This document shows positions 38,289 to 47,102 of a stretch of DNA of 64,000 nt, one piece after another (positions within the stretch are counted from its first letter, which is position 1; each line of letters opens with the position of its first letter). The translations under genes were made by a program, and so were the position numbers. A model generated the notes under the pieces. The model worked only from the letters and a program-made list of their open reading frames with translations, was not told the origin of the DNA and ran no database searches. Location of the stretch: contig NZ_MTQL01000006.1 of the NCBI RefSeq assembly GCF_001984125.1, positions 1,054,001 through 1,118,000 on the forward strand, read 5' to 3'. This DNA is from Leifsonia sp. ALI-44-B (GTDB lineage Bacteria; Actinomycetota; Actinomycetes; Actinomycetales; Microbacteriaceae).

Positions 38289-39457
38289 CGCGTTTCCTTT
38301 CGGATGTCGCCAGAGAGTTCCGGCACAGGTGTCACCTTCGACGCTTCGGGTAAACGGATGGTGAACGTGGAGCCGTGATCGACCTGCGACCACACGCGCA
38401 CATCGCCTCCATGGTTCTGCACGGTGTGTTTGACGATGGCGAGGCCGAGACCCGTTCCGCCCGTGTGACGGGAGCGCGCCTCGTCCACGCGGAAGAAGCG
38501 TTCGAAGACCCGCTCGCGGTCCTCTTCGGGAATGCCGACGCCCTGGTCGGTGACCGAGACCTCGACGGCGTCATCCGCGTGACGCAGCCCCACGCCCACG
38601 CGCGAACCGGCGGGCGAGTAGTGGATGGCGTTGGAGATGAGGTTGTGTACCGCCACGACCAGCAACGCCTCGTCGCCATAGACGTAGGCGTCCTTGGCGC
38701 TCTTGGCCACGAGCGTGACACCCGTCGCGTCGGCGGCCACGCGGTTGCGGTCGACGGCGGCGGCCACGACACGCTCGAGGTCGACGAGCGTGGGTTGGTG
38801 CAGGGCATCGGCCGACTGCAGGCGCGACAGGTCGATGATCTCGGCGGTGATCTTCGAGAGACGCTGGGCCTCGGCGCTTAACCGAGCTGCGAACTTGCGC
38901 ACTTGAACGGGGTCGTCGGATGCGGGCTCCAAAGCCTCGGCTAGCAAGCTCACGGCTCCGATGGGCGTCTTCAGTTCGTGAGAGATGTTCGCGATGAAGT
39001 CGCGGCGCACCTCGTCGAGGCGCACGGCCTCGGTGTGATCCTCGGCGAGGAGCACGATGTAGCGGGTGCCGAGACGCGCACCCCGCACCTGCAGGTTGCG
39101 CACGGCATCCCCGAACCGGCCCTTGCTGACATCGACGTCGGCGACGGCGGGGGCACCCGTTTCGCGCACGCGCGTAGCCAACTCGTCGAACTCGGGATGC
39201 GCGAGCCGCCCGTCCCACACCAACCCGAGCGCTAGGGCACCCGGCGACGCCTTCACGACATTGCCGGACGGATCGATCACGATGCCCGCGCTCTCAAGCA
39301 CGTCGAGCACCTGGCTCACGCCATCCGGAACCGTGGGGGCCACGACGTCGGCCACCTGCCGCCCACGCTGCGCCGCATAGTGAAACAGGTACATCAACCC
39401 GGCTCCGATGGCGAGGCCGAGCGCCAGCGAGACGAGCACCAACCAGTGGGACTCCAT
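38285..39457 (-). CDS. senX3: Sensor histidine kinase SenX3
   Basis: The 390-residue kinase has one N-terminal TM helix (LVLVSLALGLAIGAGLMYLF) and a PAS-like domain (GIVIDPSGNVVKASPGALALGL). HisKA FIANISHELKTPIGAV and HATPase boxes NLISNAIHYSP, DQGVGIP, FERFFRVD and GGTGLGLAIVK follow. It senses phosphate supply through the PstSCAB-PhoU complex. It is divergent from phoU, with 164 bp between starts. Confidence 0.94.
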   Translation of the reverse strand: MESHWLVLVSLALGLAIGAGLMYLFHYAAQRGRQVADVVAPTVPDGVSQVLDVLESAGIVIDPSGNVVKASPGALALGLVWDGRLAHPEFDELATRVRETGAPAVADVDVSKGRFGDAVRNLQVRGARLGTRYIVLLAEDHTEAVRLDEVRRDFIANISHELKTPIGAVSLLAEALEPASDDPVQVRKFAARLSAEAQRLSKITAEIIDLSRLQSADALHQPTLVDLERVVAAAVDRNRVAADATGVTLVAKSAKDAYVYGDEALLVVAVHNLISNAIHYSPAGSRVGVGLRHADDAVEVSVTDQGVGIPEEDRERVFERFFRVDEARSRHTGGTGLGLAIVKHTVQNHGGDVRVWSQVDHGSTFTIRLPEASKVTPVPELSGDIRKETR

Positions 39458-39621
39458 AGGACTAGATTAGAGGCACGCCATCCGGCCGGGGATTCCCGAG
39501 GAGCCTGGGGGCGGTCCCGACCAGGGCATTTGGGGCGCCGTTCAGACAGGCGGCACCAAACGTTAACCTTGGACCGGCACGCTGATGACAAAACGGTGTC
39601 ATCGCAGAAAAAGGAGTTGCC

Positions 39622-40278
39622 ATGCGCGAAGTCTTCCAACTGGAACTGGAAGAGGTGCAGGACCGGCTCGTCGCGATCTCAGAACTGGTCAGCATCTCGA
39701 TCGATAACGCCACGCAGGCGTTCAACAACTCGAACGTCGCTCTCGCCGAGCGCGTCATCGAAGATGATCACCGCATCGACGAGCTGGCCATCGCCCTCGA
39801 CGAGCTGGCGATCAACATCTTGGCGCGGCAGCAGCCCGTGGCCCGCGACCTGCGCATCGTCGTGAGCGCCCTGCGCATCAGCGCCTCGCTCGAGCGCATG
39901 GGCGACATGGCCGAGCACATCGCGCAGCTCGCGCGCTACCGCTTCCCCGAGAAGGCCGTGCCCAAGGGCCTGCGTTCCACGTTCGCCGAGATGGGCCGCC
40001 TCGATGTCGAGATCGCCCGCAAGCTGACCGACCTGCTGCGCACGGAAGACGTGAAGCTGGCCGAAGAGATTCGCAACGAAGACGACAAGGTCGACGAGCT
40101 GCACGTCAGCGTCTTCGACAAGGTCCTCGGCGAGACCTGGAAGGGTGAGCCCGTCGCAACGGTCGACGCCACCCTCGCCTCGCGCTACCACGAGCGTTTC
40201 GCCGACCACGCCGTGTCGATCGCCAAGAAGGTTCAGTACCTGGCGACCGGTGACTGGCAGCAGCCGCTCGAGGCGTAA
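39622..40278 (+). CDS. phoU: Phosphate-signalling protein PhoU
   Basis: The 218-residue protein has two PhoU three-helix repeats with the metal motifs E-R-M-G-D-M-A-E-H and E-D-x-x-D-E-L-H. It links the Pst transporter to the SenX3 kinase, which it holds in the inactive state in high phosphate. AAAGGAG lies a few nt before the ATG. A single GTTAACC (39562-39568) in the senX3-phoU gap may be part of a PHO box. Confidence 0.94.
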   Translation: MREVFQLELEEVQDRLVAISELVSISIDNATQAFNNSNVALAERVIEDDHRIDELAIALDELAINILARQQPVARDLRIVVSALRISASLERMGDMAEHIAQLARYRFPEKAVPKGLRSTFAEMGRLDVEIARKLTDLLRTEDVKLAEEIRNEDDKVDELHVSVFDKVLGETWKGEPVATVDATLASRYHERFADHAVSIAKKVQYLATGDWQQPLEA

Positions 40279-40377
40279 CCCGCTTCGCCTCGGACGCTTT
40301 GCCGCGGGCACTCCGCTTTGGGCGTCGCACGTCCGTCGCCGCGCCTCGAGCGTCGTGCCTGACGCCCCCGCTCAACA

Positions 40378-40411
40378 CGAAGGCCCCCCGGATTTCTCCG
40401 AGGGGCCTTCG
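40378..40411. terminator. Bidirectional terminator between phoU and gpmA
   Basis: Perfect 10-bp arms CGAAGGCCCC/GGGGCCTTCG (40378-40387/40402-40411) between convergent genes. Confidence 0.85.
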
Positions 40412-40435
40412 TCGTTCGGGCTGTGCGCCCGCGGG

Positions 40436-41188
40436 TTACTTCTTGTTGCCCTGCGCGGCCACGGCGGCAGCGCCGGCGGCGGCGGCCTCGGGGTCGAGGT
40501 AGGCGGCCGGCTCGATGGGACGGAAGTCGGCGTCGAGCTTGTAGACGAGCGGGATGCCCGTGGGGATGTTGAGCTCGGCGATGTCCTCGTCGGAGATGCC
40601 GTCGAGGTGCTTCACGAGCGCGCGCAGCGAGTTGCCGTGCGCCGTGACCAGGACCGTCTTGCCGGCGGCCAGGTCGCCCGTGATGTCGGAGTGCCAATAG
40701 GGCAGCATGCGGTCGATGACGTCTTTCAGGCACTCGGTGGCGGGGATGTCGCCGTCGATGCCCACGTAGCGGGGGTCGTTCGCCTGCGAGTACTGGTCGT
40801 CGGCGTCGATGGGGGGCGGCGGCACGTCGAACGAGCGGCGCCAGGTCTGGAACTGCTCGGGGCCGTACTCGGCGAGCGTCTGCGCCTTGTCTTTGCCCTG
40901 CAGCGCGCCGTAGTGGCGCTCGTTGAGGCGCCACGTGCGCTTCACCGGGATCCACAGGCGGTCGGCCGTGTCGAGGGCCAGGTCGGCGGTCTGGATGGCG
41001 CGGCTCAGCACCGAGGTATAGAGGATGTCGGGGGTGAGACCCGATTCCTTCAGCAGCTCGCCTGCGCGCTTGGCTTCGGCGACGCCCTGTTCGCTCAGGC
41101 GCACGTCGACCCAACCGGTGAACAGGTTCTTCTGGTTCCAGTCACTGTTTCCGTGACGGAGGAGGATGAGAGTGTAAGGCTCGGACAT
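40436..41188 (-). CDS. gpmA: 2,3-bisphosphoglycerate-dependent phosphoglycerate mutase
   Basis: The glycolytic enzyme interconverts 3- and 2-phosphoglycerate. RHGNSDWN carries the phospho-histidine; [22 protein letters not shown] and GIPLVYKLD complete the family motifs. The 250-residue length is normal, with an Ala-rich C-terminal end. Confidence 0.96.
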   Translation of the reverse strand: MSEPYTLILLRHGNSDWNQKNLFTGWVDVRLSEQGVAEAKRAGELLKESGLTPDILYTSVLSRAIQTADLALDTADRLWIPVKRTWRLNERHYGALQGKDKAQTLAEYGPEQFQTWRRSFDVPPPPIDADDQYSQANDPRYVGIDGDIPATECLKDVIDRMLPYWHSDITGDLAAGKTVLVTAHGNSLRALVKHLDGISDEDIAELNIPTGIPLVYKLDADFRPIEPAAYLDPEAAAAGAAAVAAQGNKK

Positions 41189-41197
41189 GCCTCCACT

Positions 41198-42016
41198 CTA
41201 GCGGCGGCGGCCCTTTCCGCGGCCCCGGGCGGCCGAGCCTTTGTGGGGCCGATTTCCGCCGAGCGGCGCGTTCTTCTTCGAGGCGGCGCGCTTGCGATTG
41301 TTCTCGGCGGCCTTCTTCTCGGCGGCCTTGCGGTCGGACTCCTTCTTGCCCGCGGCCTTGCGGGCACTGGCCTCGCGGTCGGCATCCGACATCCCGTCGC
41401 GCGAGCTGTGCGCGGTGCGGCCCCGCACGATCCCCACGAACGTCTGGATCTCGTCGCTCGCTCGTGAACGCGGCCACGCCAGGGCGATGGTGGTGGATGC
41501 TGCGCCATCAAGTGGCACGGCGGCAACGTCCTTGCGGGCATACAGCCGGGCGACCGATTGGGGCAGGATGGCGTACCCGCTGCCGGCCGCGACGACCTCC
41601 ACCACATCCGCATATTCGGAGCCGGGCTCGCGTTCCGGCATGTCCTCGGGGTAATCGAGATTGCCGACAAGCGTGTCGTCCGCCAGGTCGTCGAGGCTCA
41701 GGCGATCGGCCTCGGCGAAGGCGTGCTCCTTGGGAAGGACCGCGAACGGGAGCTCCTCGTAGAGCGAGATGAGGTGGAACGCATCGGGGTCGTCGATGGG
41801 CAGACGCAGCAGCACGACATCCGCACCGCCGTCTTGCCCCACGATCTCGGTCTGCTGCGCCTCGTCGACGCGCACCAACTCGAGGGGCACGTTCGTGTGC
41901 CGCTCGTTCCAGACCCTGACCCACTTGGTGGGGGTCACACCCGGCACATAGGCCACCCGAAAACGGATGTCTGCGCCAGCGGCTGGTGTCTCGCTGCCTT
42001 CGGCCTGCGGCTGCAT
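41198..42016 (-). CDS. LysR-type substrate-binding protein lacking HTH, with basic tail
   Basis: From the ATG at 42016 (AGGAGG upstream) the protein has 272 residues. Residues ~15-195 match the LysR substrate-binding domain (RFRVAYVPGVTPTKWVRVWNERHTNVPLELVR ... LVGNLDYPEDMPE ... GYAILPQSVARLY). There is no DNA-binding HTH. The last ~65 residues are a Lys/Arg/Ala-rich helix (KKESDRKAAEKKAAENNRKR) ending in GRGKGRRR. It may sense a small molecule and bind DNA or RNA through the tail; this is inference. The start is 73 bp from the divergent DUF5997 gene. Confidence 0.83.
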   Translation of the reverse strand: MQPQAEGSETPAAGADIRFRVAYVPGVTPTKWVRVWNERHTNVPLELVRVDEAQQTEIVGQDGGADVVLLRLPIDDPDAFHLISLYEELPFAVLPKEHAFAEADRLSLDDLADDTLVGNLDYPEDMPEREPGSEYADVVEVVAAGSGYAILPQSVARLYARKDVAAVPLDGAASTTIALAWPRSRASDEIQTFVGIVRGRTAHSSRDGMSDADREASARKAAGKKESDRKAAEKKAAENNRKRAASKKNAPLGGNRPHKGSAARGRGKGRRR

Positions 42017-42088
42017 GTTTCGCCCTCCTGATGAGTGCTCCACTTTACCCAGGTTGGGGCGATGCCCCCGGCAGAGTAGCCTGGACCG

Positions 42089-42484
42089 GTGAGTAGCGAC
42101 AAAGAACAGACCATGAAACCGTCGACGGCGGCCAAGAAGCTCGGCATCTATCTGCCGGCCGCGCCCGAAGACTTCCGTGAGGGTCTGGTCACGCGCGCCC
42201 AGCTGAACGACCTGATCGAGAACCCGCCCGAGTGGCTGGTGCAGCTGCGCCTCACGGGGCCGCACCCGCGCGACATCGTCGCCCGCAAGCTCGGCATCTC
42301 GATCTCGGGCCTCGCGCGCTCGGGCACCGACGACGTGCTCACCACCGAAGACATCCAGGAGATGCTGCAGTCGCCGCCCGAGTGGCTCGTGCGCGAGCGC
42401 CAGGTGCAGGCCGATGTGCGCGCCGAGAACAAGCGTGTCAAAGACCGCGACGCCGAGCGCGCCGCCCGCCACGCCGCCGAATAG
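42089..42484 (+). CDS. DUF5997 family protein
   Basis: The 131-residue protein starts with M-K-P-S-T-A-A-K-K-L-G-I-Y-L after a short lead and repeats a NPPEWLVQLR / SPPEWLVRER motif twice, enclosing GPHPRDIVARKLGISISGLARSG. This segment looks like an HTH. The C-terminus is charged and helical. Function is unknown. It is divergent from the LysR-like protein, a conserved pair in Microbacteriaceae that suggests joint function. Confidence 0.8.
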   Translation: MSSDKEQTMKPSTAAKKLGIYLPAAPEDFREGLVTRAQLNDLIENPPEWLVQLRLTGPHPRDIVARKLGISISGLARSGTDDVLTTEDIQEMLQSPPEWLVRERQVQADVRAENKRVKDRDAERAARHAAE

Positions 42485-42503
42485 TCGGCTCTAGCTTCAC
42501 ACG

Positions 42504-43325
42504 GTGAGCGTCATGCCCATCGGCACCATTACCCGAGGAACGACGAACACCAATCGGCTTCGTCGTGTCGACCGGTATCTGCAGGTCGCTCCCGCGTTGC
42601 TCGATGCCACGGACCCGCTCGTCGTCGACCTCGGCTACGGGCACAGTGCCAGCACGAGCCTCGAGTTGCAGCATCGCCTGCGCCGGGTGCGCCCCGACGT
42701 CGAGGTGCTGGGACTCGAGATCGACCCCGCACGTGTGGTGCTCGCGACCCGTCAGCTCGAGGCCGTGCAGCGGGGCGAGAGCCACTTTCGGCCAGACGCG
42801 GCCGTGTCTTTTGCGCGGGGTGGCTTCGAGGTTCCGACACCGGCCGGGCGCCGGCCCGCGGTCATCCGGGCGTTCAATGTGCTGCGGCAATACGACGAGA
42901 GCCAGGTGGCGGATGCCTGGGCCCTCATGACGTCTCGCCTGCAACCCGGCGGGCTGCTCGTCGAGGGCACGTGCGACGAGATCGGCCGTATCTCGAGCTG
43001 GGTGGATGTCGACACCGACGGGCCCCGCGCGTTCACGATCTCGCTGCGGCTGCGCGGACTCGAGCGGCCGTCCGTCGTGGCCGAGCGGTTGCCGAAGGCG
43101 CTCATCCACCGCAATGTCGAGGGCGAGCGCGTGCACGATCTACTCGTCGACCTCGACCGCTTCTGGCAGTACAACGCGGCGCTCGATGTGCACAGCCCCG
43201 TGCAGCGCTGGGTGACCACCGTCACCGGGCTCCGGGATGCCGGATGGCCCGTGCTCGGCCGTGCCAGGCGCTGGCGGCTCGGCGAGGTCACGGTTCCGTG
43301 GGTCGCAGTTGCCCCGCGCGACTGA
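42504..43325 (+). CDS. Class I SAM-dependent methyltransferase-like protein
   Basis: The 273-residue protein has a Rossmann SAM site: PLVVDLGYGHSASTSLEL (motif I), VLGLEIDPARV (motif II), then AFNVLRQYDESQV and LQPGGLLVEGTCDEIGR. The target is unknown. It follows the DUF5997 gene by 19 nt in the same direction. The start is uncertain: GTG at 42504 or ATG at 42513. Confidence 0.82.
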   Translation: MSVMPIGTITRGTTNTNRLRRVDRYLQVAPALLDATDPLVVDLGYGHSASTSLELQHRLRRVRPDVEVLGLEIDPARVVLATRQLEAVQRGESHFRPDAAVSFARGGFEVPTPAGRRPAVIRAFNVLRQYDESQVADAWALMTSRLQPGGLLVEGTCDEIGRISSWVDVDTDGPRAFTISLRLRGLERPSVVAERLPKALIHRNVEGERVHDLLVDLDRFWQYNAALDVHSPVQRWVTTVTGLRDAGWPVLGRARRWRLGEVTVPWVAVAPRD

Positions 43326-43449
43326 CTCCCGAGGCAGGGATACGGCAGACCGTTTCGCGTTCGGAGACATCCGCCGCCCCGGGCATCGGGCGCGCGGGAT
43401 GCCTGCGCTACCGCCGCTGGCCCTGAAGCGAATCAGATTCTACGCTCAC

Positions 43450-44559
43450 CTAGAGGGGCGGCAGTAACTCGCGCGCCTCGGCGACGGGCACGCCCGAAGC
43501 CGCGAGCAGGTCGACGACGAGCGGGCGCAGCAGCAGGACCATGTTCTGCTCGGTGACGGGAGCCCCGGGCATAGCCTCGGACGGGTCGAGATGCCGGGCG
43601 AGCTGCCGGAAGGTCTGCTGCGCGACCGGCAGCTGCGAGATATCGTCGATGGACTGCCCGAGCACGGCCACGCCGACGAGCACGCGCGAGAGCAGGTCGG
43701 CGAGGGCAGGTCGGGGTTCGCCGTCGACGATCAGGTAGTCGATGCGCCGCGTGACGACACGCAGGTTGCGGGTGGCGAGGTCCATGCCGGACTGCAGCGT
43801 GCGCTGGCTTTCGAGTTGCCCGAGGTAGCGCCGCAGGAACGGCGAGATGCGCGCAATGGCGATGGCCGATTCGAGCGAACCGCGCCAATCGTCGACGACG
43901 GGCTGCGTGGCCCGGGCCCTGGCGAGCGCTCGGTCGGCTTCGCCCTGATCGGCCAGGTGCAGCACCGACACGAGACTCGTGAGCACTCCGCCGAACTCGT
44001 GGAACAGCCGTCGCGCGTCGCGTCGCGCCACCCGTCGCGGGTCACGCGGGATGAGTGCCGTGGCGAGCAGGGCGACGGCGCCGCCGATGAGGCCGTCGAC
44101 CGTGCGGATGAAGGGGCCACCGGGTGGTGCCGCGATCAGCATGACGAGCACGGCCTGCACGCCCGCGGCGATGGCGAAAGCCGCCGAGCCCGACAGGAAC
44201 CGCGCCACCATGAGGCTGAGGAACAGAGCGACGCCCAGCTGCCAGAGGCCCTGCCCGAAGCCCAGGAGGAGGAGTTCGGCGAGCGCGATGCCGACCGACA
44301 TACCGACGGCCGTTTCGAGCACGCGGATGGGGCGGGCATCCCGCACGAAGCCGAGGCTCGACACCGTGACCGTGACGGCGAGAAGCGGAACAGGATGGCC
44401 CAGCCCGTAGTGGGCGATGGCGTAGGCCGCGACGGCCGCGACCGTGATCTGCAGCCCGGCGGGAAGCGAGGAGACGAGGCGCTGCCACGCCAGATCGAGA
44501 CGCACGTGACGATTCACATACCGTGCCCAGCGCCCGGGCGCCGGCGGCTGCCCGCTCAT
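43450..44559 (-). CDS. FUSC-family (aromatic acid exporter-like) membrane protein
   Basis: From the ATG at 44559 the protein has 369 residues: six hydrophobic segments in the first ~175 residues (LQITVAAVAAYAIAHYG, LLAVTVTVSSLGF, GMSVGIALAELLLLGFG...), then a cytosolic helical domain with LESAIAIARISPFLRRYLGQLES. This matches the FUSC half-transporter layout. The substrate is unknown. It begins 10 nt after ygfZ and is probably cotranscribed. Confidence 0.85.
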   Translation of the reverse strand: MSGQPPAPGRWARYVNRHVRLDLAWQRLVSSLPAGLQITVAAVAAYAIAHYGLGHPVPLLAVTVTVSSLGFVRDARPIRVLETAVGMSVGIALAELLLLGFGQGLWQLGVALFLSLMVARFLSGSAAFAIAAGVQAVLVMLIAAPPGGPFIRTVDGLIGGAVALLATALIPRDPRRVARRDARRLFHEFGGVLTSLVSVLHLADQGEADRALARARATQPVVDDWRGSLESAIAIARISPFLRRYLGQLESQRTLQSGMDLATRNLRVVTRRIDYLIVDGEPRPALADLLSRVLVGVAVLGQSIDDISQLPVAQQTFRQLARHLDPSEAMPGAPVTEQNMVLLLRPLVVDLLAASGVPVAEARELLPPL

Positions 44560-44569
44560 CGACGACCGT

Positions 44570-45817
44570 TCAGCGCTTGACGGCGCCGAGTCGCGGCAGC
44601 CGGGGAATGTCGGCGACGGCACCGGCATCGGAGGGGACGATCACTTCTTGGGCCGCCGCGATGCTCGTGTCGTCGGCGAAGACGACGAGGGGGGCATCCG
44701 GTTTGACACCGCGTTTGATGACGGCGAGCGCGACGGGCCCGAGCTCGTAGTGCATGGTCGACGAGGTGACGGCGCCCACGTCGAGCCACTCGCCCTGGCG
44801 CTCGGCGCGCACGATCGAACCGGGCGCGGGGAGCACGGACTCGGAACCGTCGAGGTGAAGAAGGACGAGGCGACGCGGCGGGTGCCCGAGGTTGTGCACC
44901 TTGGCGACCGTCTCTTGCCCGCGATAGCACCCCTTGCTGAGGTGCACGGCGGAACGCAGCCAGTCGAGCTCGTGCGGGATGCTGCGCTCGTCGACCTCGC
45001 TCGCAAAGCGCGGGCGCCAGGCGGCAATACGGAGCGCCTCGGCGGCGAGGCTGCCCGCGGCGGGGAACTGCGTCACGATCTCGGGGAGCGCGGCGCGCGG
45101 AACGAGAACCTCGGCCCAGGGAAGATGCTCGCCCGGGTGGTCGCCGTGCGCGTACTGGTGGCCGCCGTGCGTCACGCCCGTCCACGGGTCGCGCCACACG
45201 AGAGGGACGCCGTTGGGGTCGGCGATGGGCAGGCTGGATGCGGCGCCGCTGCCCGCGAGGAAGCGGTCGCCGACGACGCCGATCGTCGCGAACTCGGCCG
45301 TGCGGTCTTCGGGTTCGACGCGCAGCATGAAGCGCATGCGCGTGAGCCACGAGAGCACCGGCTCGGCCTCGGATGCTTCGACGAGCAGCCAGACCGTCAC
45401 GCCGTCGTCGATCAGCTTGGCCGCGTGCTCGACGCGCCCGTTCTGGTCGAGGAACAGCGTCTCGGTGGACTGGCCGGGGGCGAGCCGCGTCAGCTCTTGG
45501 CTCGTGATCGAGTTGAGCCACGACAGGCGGTCGGGGCCCGTGACCGAGAGCACGCCGCGCGACGAGAGGTCGACGATGGCGTTGCCGGCCTCGAGCGTGC
45601 GCTGCTCGATGGTCGGGTTGCCGTAGTGCGAGGGCACGCCCTGGTCGGCCGCGCCCTCGAGGAGGACGGCCGCGTCGAGCGCGAAGAACGGAGAGCTGCG
45701 GTCGGGCGCGGGGGCCTGCAACTCGGCGGCCTCGGACACCGCCTCGGAGCCGTCGGTGACGGAGCGAGAAGCGTGATCGGCGGGCTGGGGCTCCAGGGGC
45801 GAAGAATCGTCAGACAT
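44570..45817 (-). CDS. ygfZ: YgfZ/GcvT-family folate-binding protein
   Basis: YgfZ proteins use tetrahydrofolate to help build or repair certain Fe-S enzymes. The diagnostic motif K-G-C-Y-R-G-Q-E is present, plus LSSRGVLSVTGPDRLSWLNSITSQ near the N-terminus. At 415 residues it is longer than average because of a ~45-residue Ser/Ala/Pro-rich N-terminus. It is 5 nt downstream of the FABP/nitrobindin gene. Confidence 0.93.
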   Translation of the reverse strand: MSDDSSPLEPQPADHASRSVTDGSEAVSEAAELQAPAPDRSSPFFALDAAVLLEGAADQGVPSHYGNPTIEQRTLEAGNAIVDLSSRGVLSVTGPDRLSWLNSITSQELTRLAPGQSTETLFLDQNGRVEHAAKLIDDGVTVWLLVEASEAEPVLSWLTRMRFMLRVEPEDRTAEFATIGVVGDRFLAGSGAASSLPIADPNGVPLVWRDPWTGVTHGGHQYAHGDHPGEHLPWAEVLVPRAALPEIVTQFPAAGSLAAEALRIAAWRPRFASEVDERSIPHELDWLRSAVHLSKGCYRGQETVAKVHNLGHPPRRLVLLHLDGSESVLPAPGSIVRAERQGEWLDVGAVTSSTMHYELGPVALAVIKRGVKPDAPLVVFADDTSIAAAQEVIVPSDAGAVADIPRLPRLGAVKR

Positions 45818-45822
45818 CGGGT

Positions 45823-46419
45823 CTAGTCGACTTTGCCGAGTCGACCGGACGCGTGCGTGCGCAGGTCTTGTCCGAGCGCGGCGATATCCCAGGCCCAGAG
45901 CAGGTGGTTGTCGACGAGACCGTAGAGACGGGTCGCCGCGGCGTACTCCTTGGCACCGGCCGTTCGCATCACGGCATCCGTCGACAGATCGACGCGCGGG
46001 CCCTTGACCTGGCCCAGGTAGAGCTCGGAGACACCGCCGGGGTGCACCACGGAAACCTGCAGATCGAAGCCGCCGTCGTCGTTGCGCAGCGATTCGACGG
46101 ACTCGGCGTCGGCGAAGGGGCGCGGACCGGTGCCCGGCAGCATGGCCGGCCCCGGATCGCCCTCGCCCAGCGCGCGGTTGAGGCGCCAGTAACCCGATTC
46201 GGCCACGAGGGGCGTGCGCTCGTCGTCGAGCAACCAGGTGTAGGAGTTGTAGTTGAGGTAGGGAAGGCCGTCGTGGCTGAAGCTCACGCGCTGACCGAAC
46301 TCTCGGCTCACCGACTCGTCACCGATCTTGTAGTCGATGACGCCGGTGCCCTCCCAGACTCCGATCAACCACGACAGAGGAACGAGCTCGGCCGGAAGGT
46401 CGGTGGGGATTTCGATCAT
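45823..46419 (-). CDS. FABP-like heme-binding protein (nitrobindin family)
   Basis: The 198-residue beta-barrel protein has the family signature LSWLIGVWEGTGVIDY (GxWxGxG), Y-L-N-Y-N-S-Y and ESGYWR. A late VDNHLLWAWDIAA contains the region of the proximal His. Nitrobindins bind ferric heme and can detoxify peroxynitrite or nitric oxide. The ATG at 46419 has GGAG upstream and starts at the family position. It precedes ygfZ, a common order in Actinobacteria. Confidence 0.9.
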   Translation of the reverse strand: MIEIPTDLPAELVPLSWLIGVWEGTGVIDYKIGDESVSREFGQRVSFSHDGLPYLNYNSYTWLLDDERTPLVAESGYWRLNRALGEGDPGPAMLPGTGPRPFADAESVESLRNDDGGFDLQVSVVHPGGVSELYLGQVKGPRVDLSTDAVMRTAGAKEYAAATRLYGLVDNHLLWAWDIAALGQDLRTHASGRLGKVD

Positions 46420-46435
46420 GTGCGGAGGGCTCCGA

Positions 46436-46543
46436 TCAGCGCTGGCCGCGGAAGAGGTTGTAGAGCACCACGACCGAAACCCAGCCGATGGCGAGGCTGG
46501 CGAGACCGAGGAGACCCACGTAGAAGAGTTCGAGTGCGAGCAT
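46436..46543 (-). CDS. Small single-helix membrane protein (35 aa)
   Basis: A 35-residue frame begins MLALELFYVGLLG and ends VVLYNLFRGQR. Nearly all of it is one hydrophobic helix with a basic C-terminus, so it should insert in the membrane with the tail inside. It ends 17 nt before the FABP start and is the probable first gene of the small protein-FABP-ygfZ-FUSC transcript. I know no function. Support comes from position, composition and coding-like third positions. Confidence 0.65.
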   Translation of the reverse strand: MLALELFYVGLLGLASLAIGWVSVVVLYNLFRGQR

Positions 46544-46669
46544 GCGACAAGTCTAGCCGAGCCATCCGACACCGCCAGATGGGGCGCGGGAAAACCGACC
46601 GCGTTCAGCCGAGCGATCTATCGACCGGATGAGCTGGCCGGACGACCCAAACGAACCAGACGAGGCCGG

Positions 46670-46951
46670 CTAGATGTAGACGAGCGTGAAGATGCCCGCT
46701 GCGATCGACAGGATGATGAGGGCCCCGGCCACGCTGGCCGACACCCGCGCGATGAAACCGGTCTTCTCGGTCGTGCCCAACTGGATGCCGAACGTGAGCA
46801 AGGCGCATGCTGCGAGTGCCAGCGCCAACCAGGAGAACCGCAGGGCCGGGTCGACGAGGACTCCGACCGCGATCGCGAGAACGACGGCAGCAACCCACAC
46901 GCTGGCGATGCCGCGCCAGGCGCGTTTCGGGGTGAGGGTGACGTCGCTCAT
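46670..46951 (-). CDS. Small three-helix membrane protein
   Basis: The 93-residue protein has three TM helices (VWVAAVVLAIAVGVLV, WLALALAACALLTFGIQ, VAGALIILSIAAGIFTLVYI) separated by short polar loops. It is an uncharacterised protein type that recurs in Microbacteriaceae. The gene is monocistronic and lies between the small membrane protein and the divergent glnR. Confidence 0.75.
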   Translation of the reverse strand: MSDVTLTPKRAWRGIASVWVAAVVLAIAVGVLVDPALRFSWLALALAACALLTFGIQLGTTEKTGFIARVSASVAGALIILSIAAGIFTLVYI

Positions 46952-47102
46952 GCATCCATCTTGCCGGAGTCGCGAGCTGGTTGCAGCCGAAAACGGTCTG
47001 CCGAGCGATCACGCTGGAGGCAAAAAGCCCTGAGCCGCCCTCGGATCGGTGCGCCCCGCGCGTGTCGCTAAGATACATACAGCTATCACTGGAGGAACCC
47101 GC

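Noticed and set aside
40145..41467. 440-codon plus-strand frame opposite gpmA
   Set aside because: It is antisense to the unambiguous phosphoglycerate mutase gene and has shadow-frame composition.
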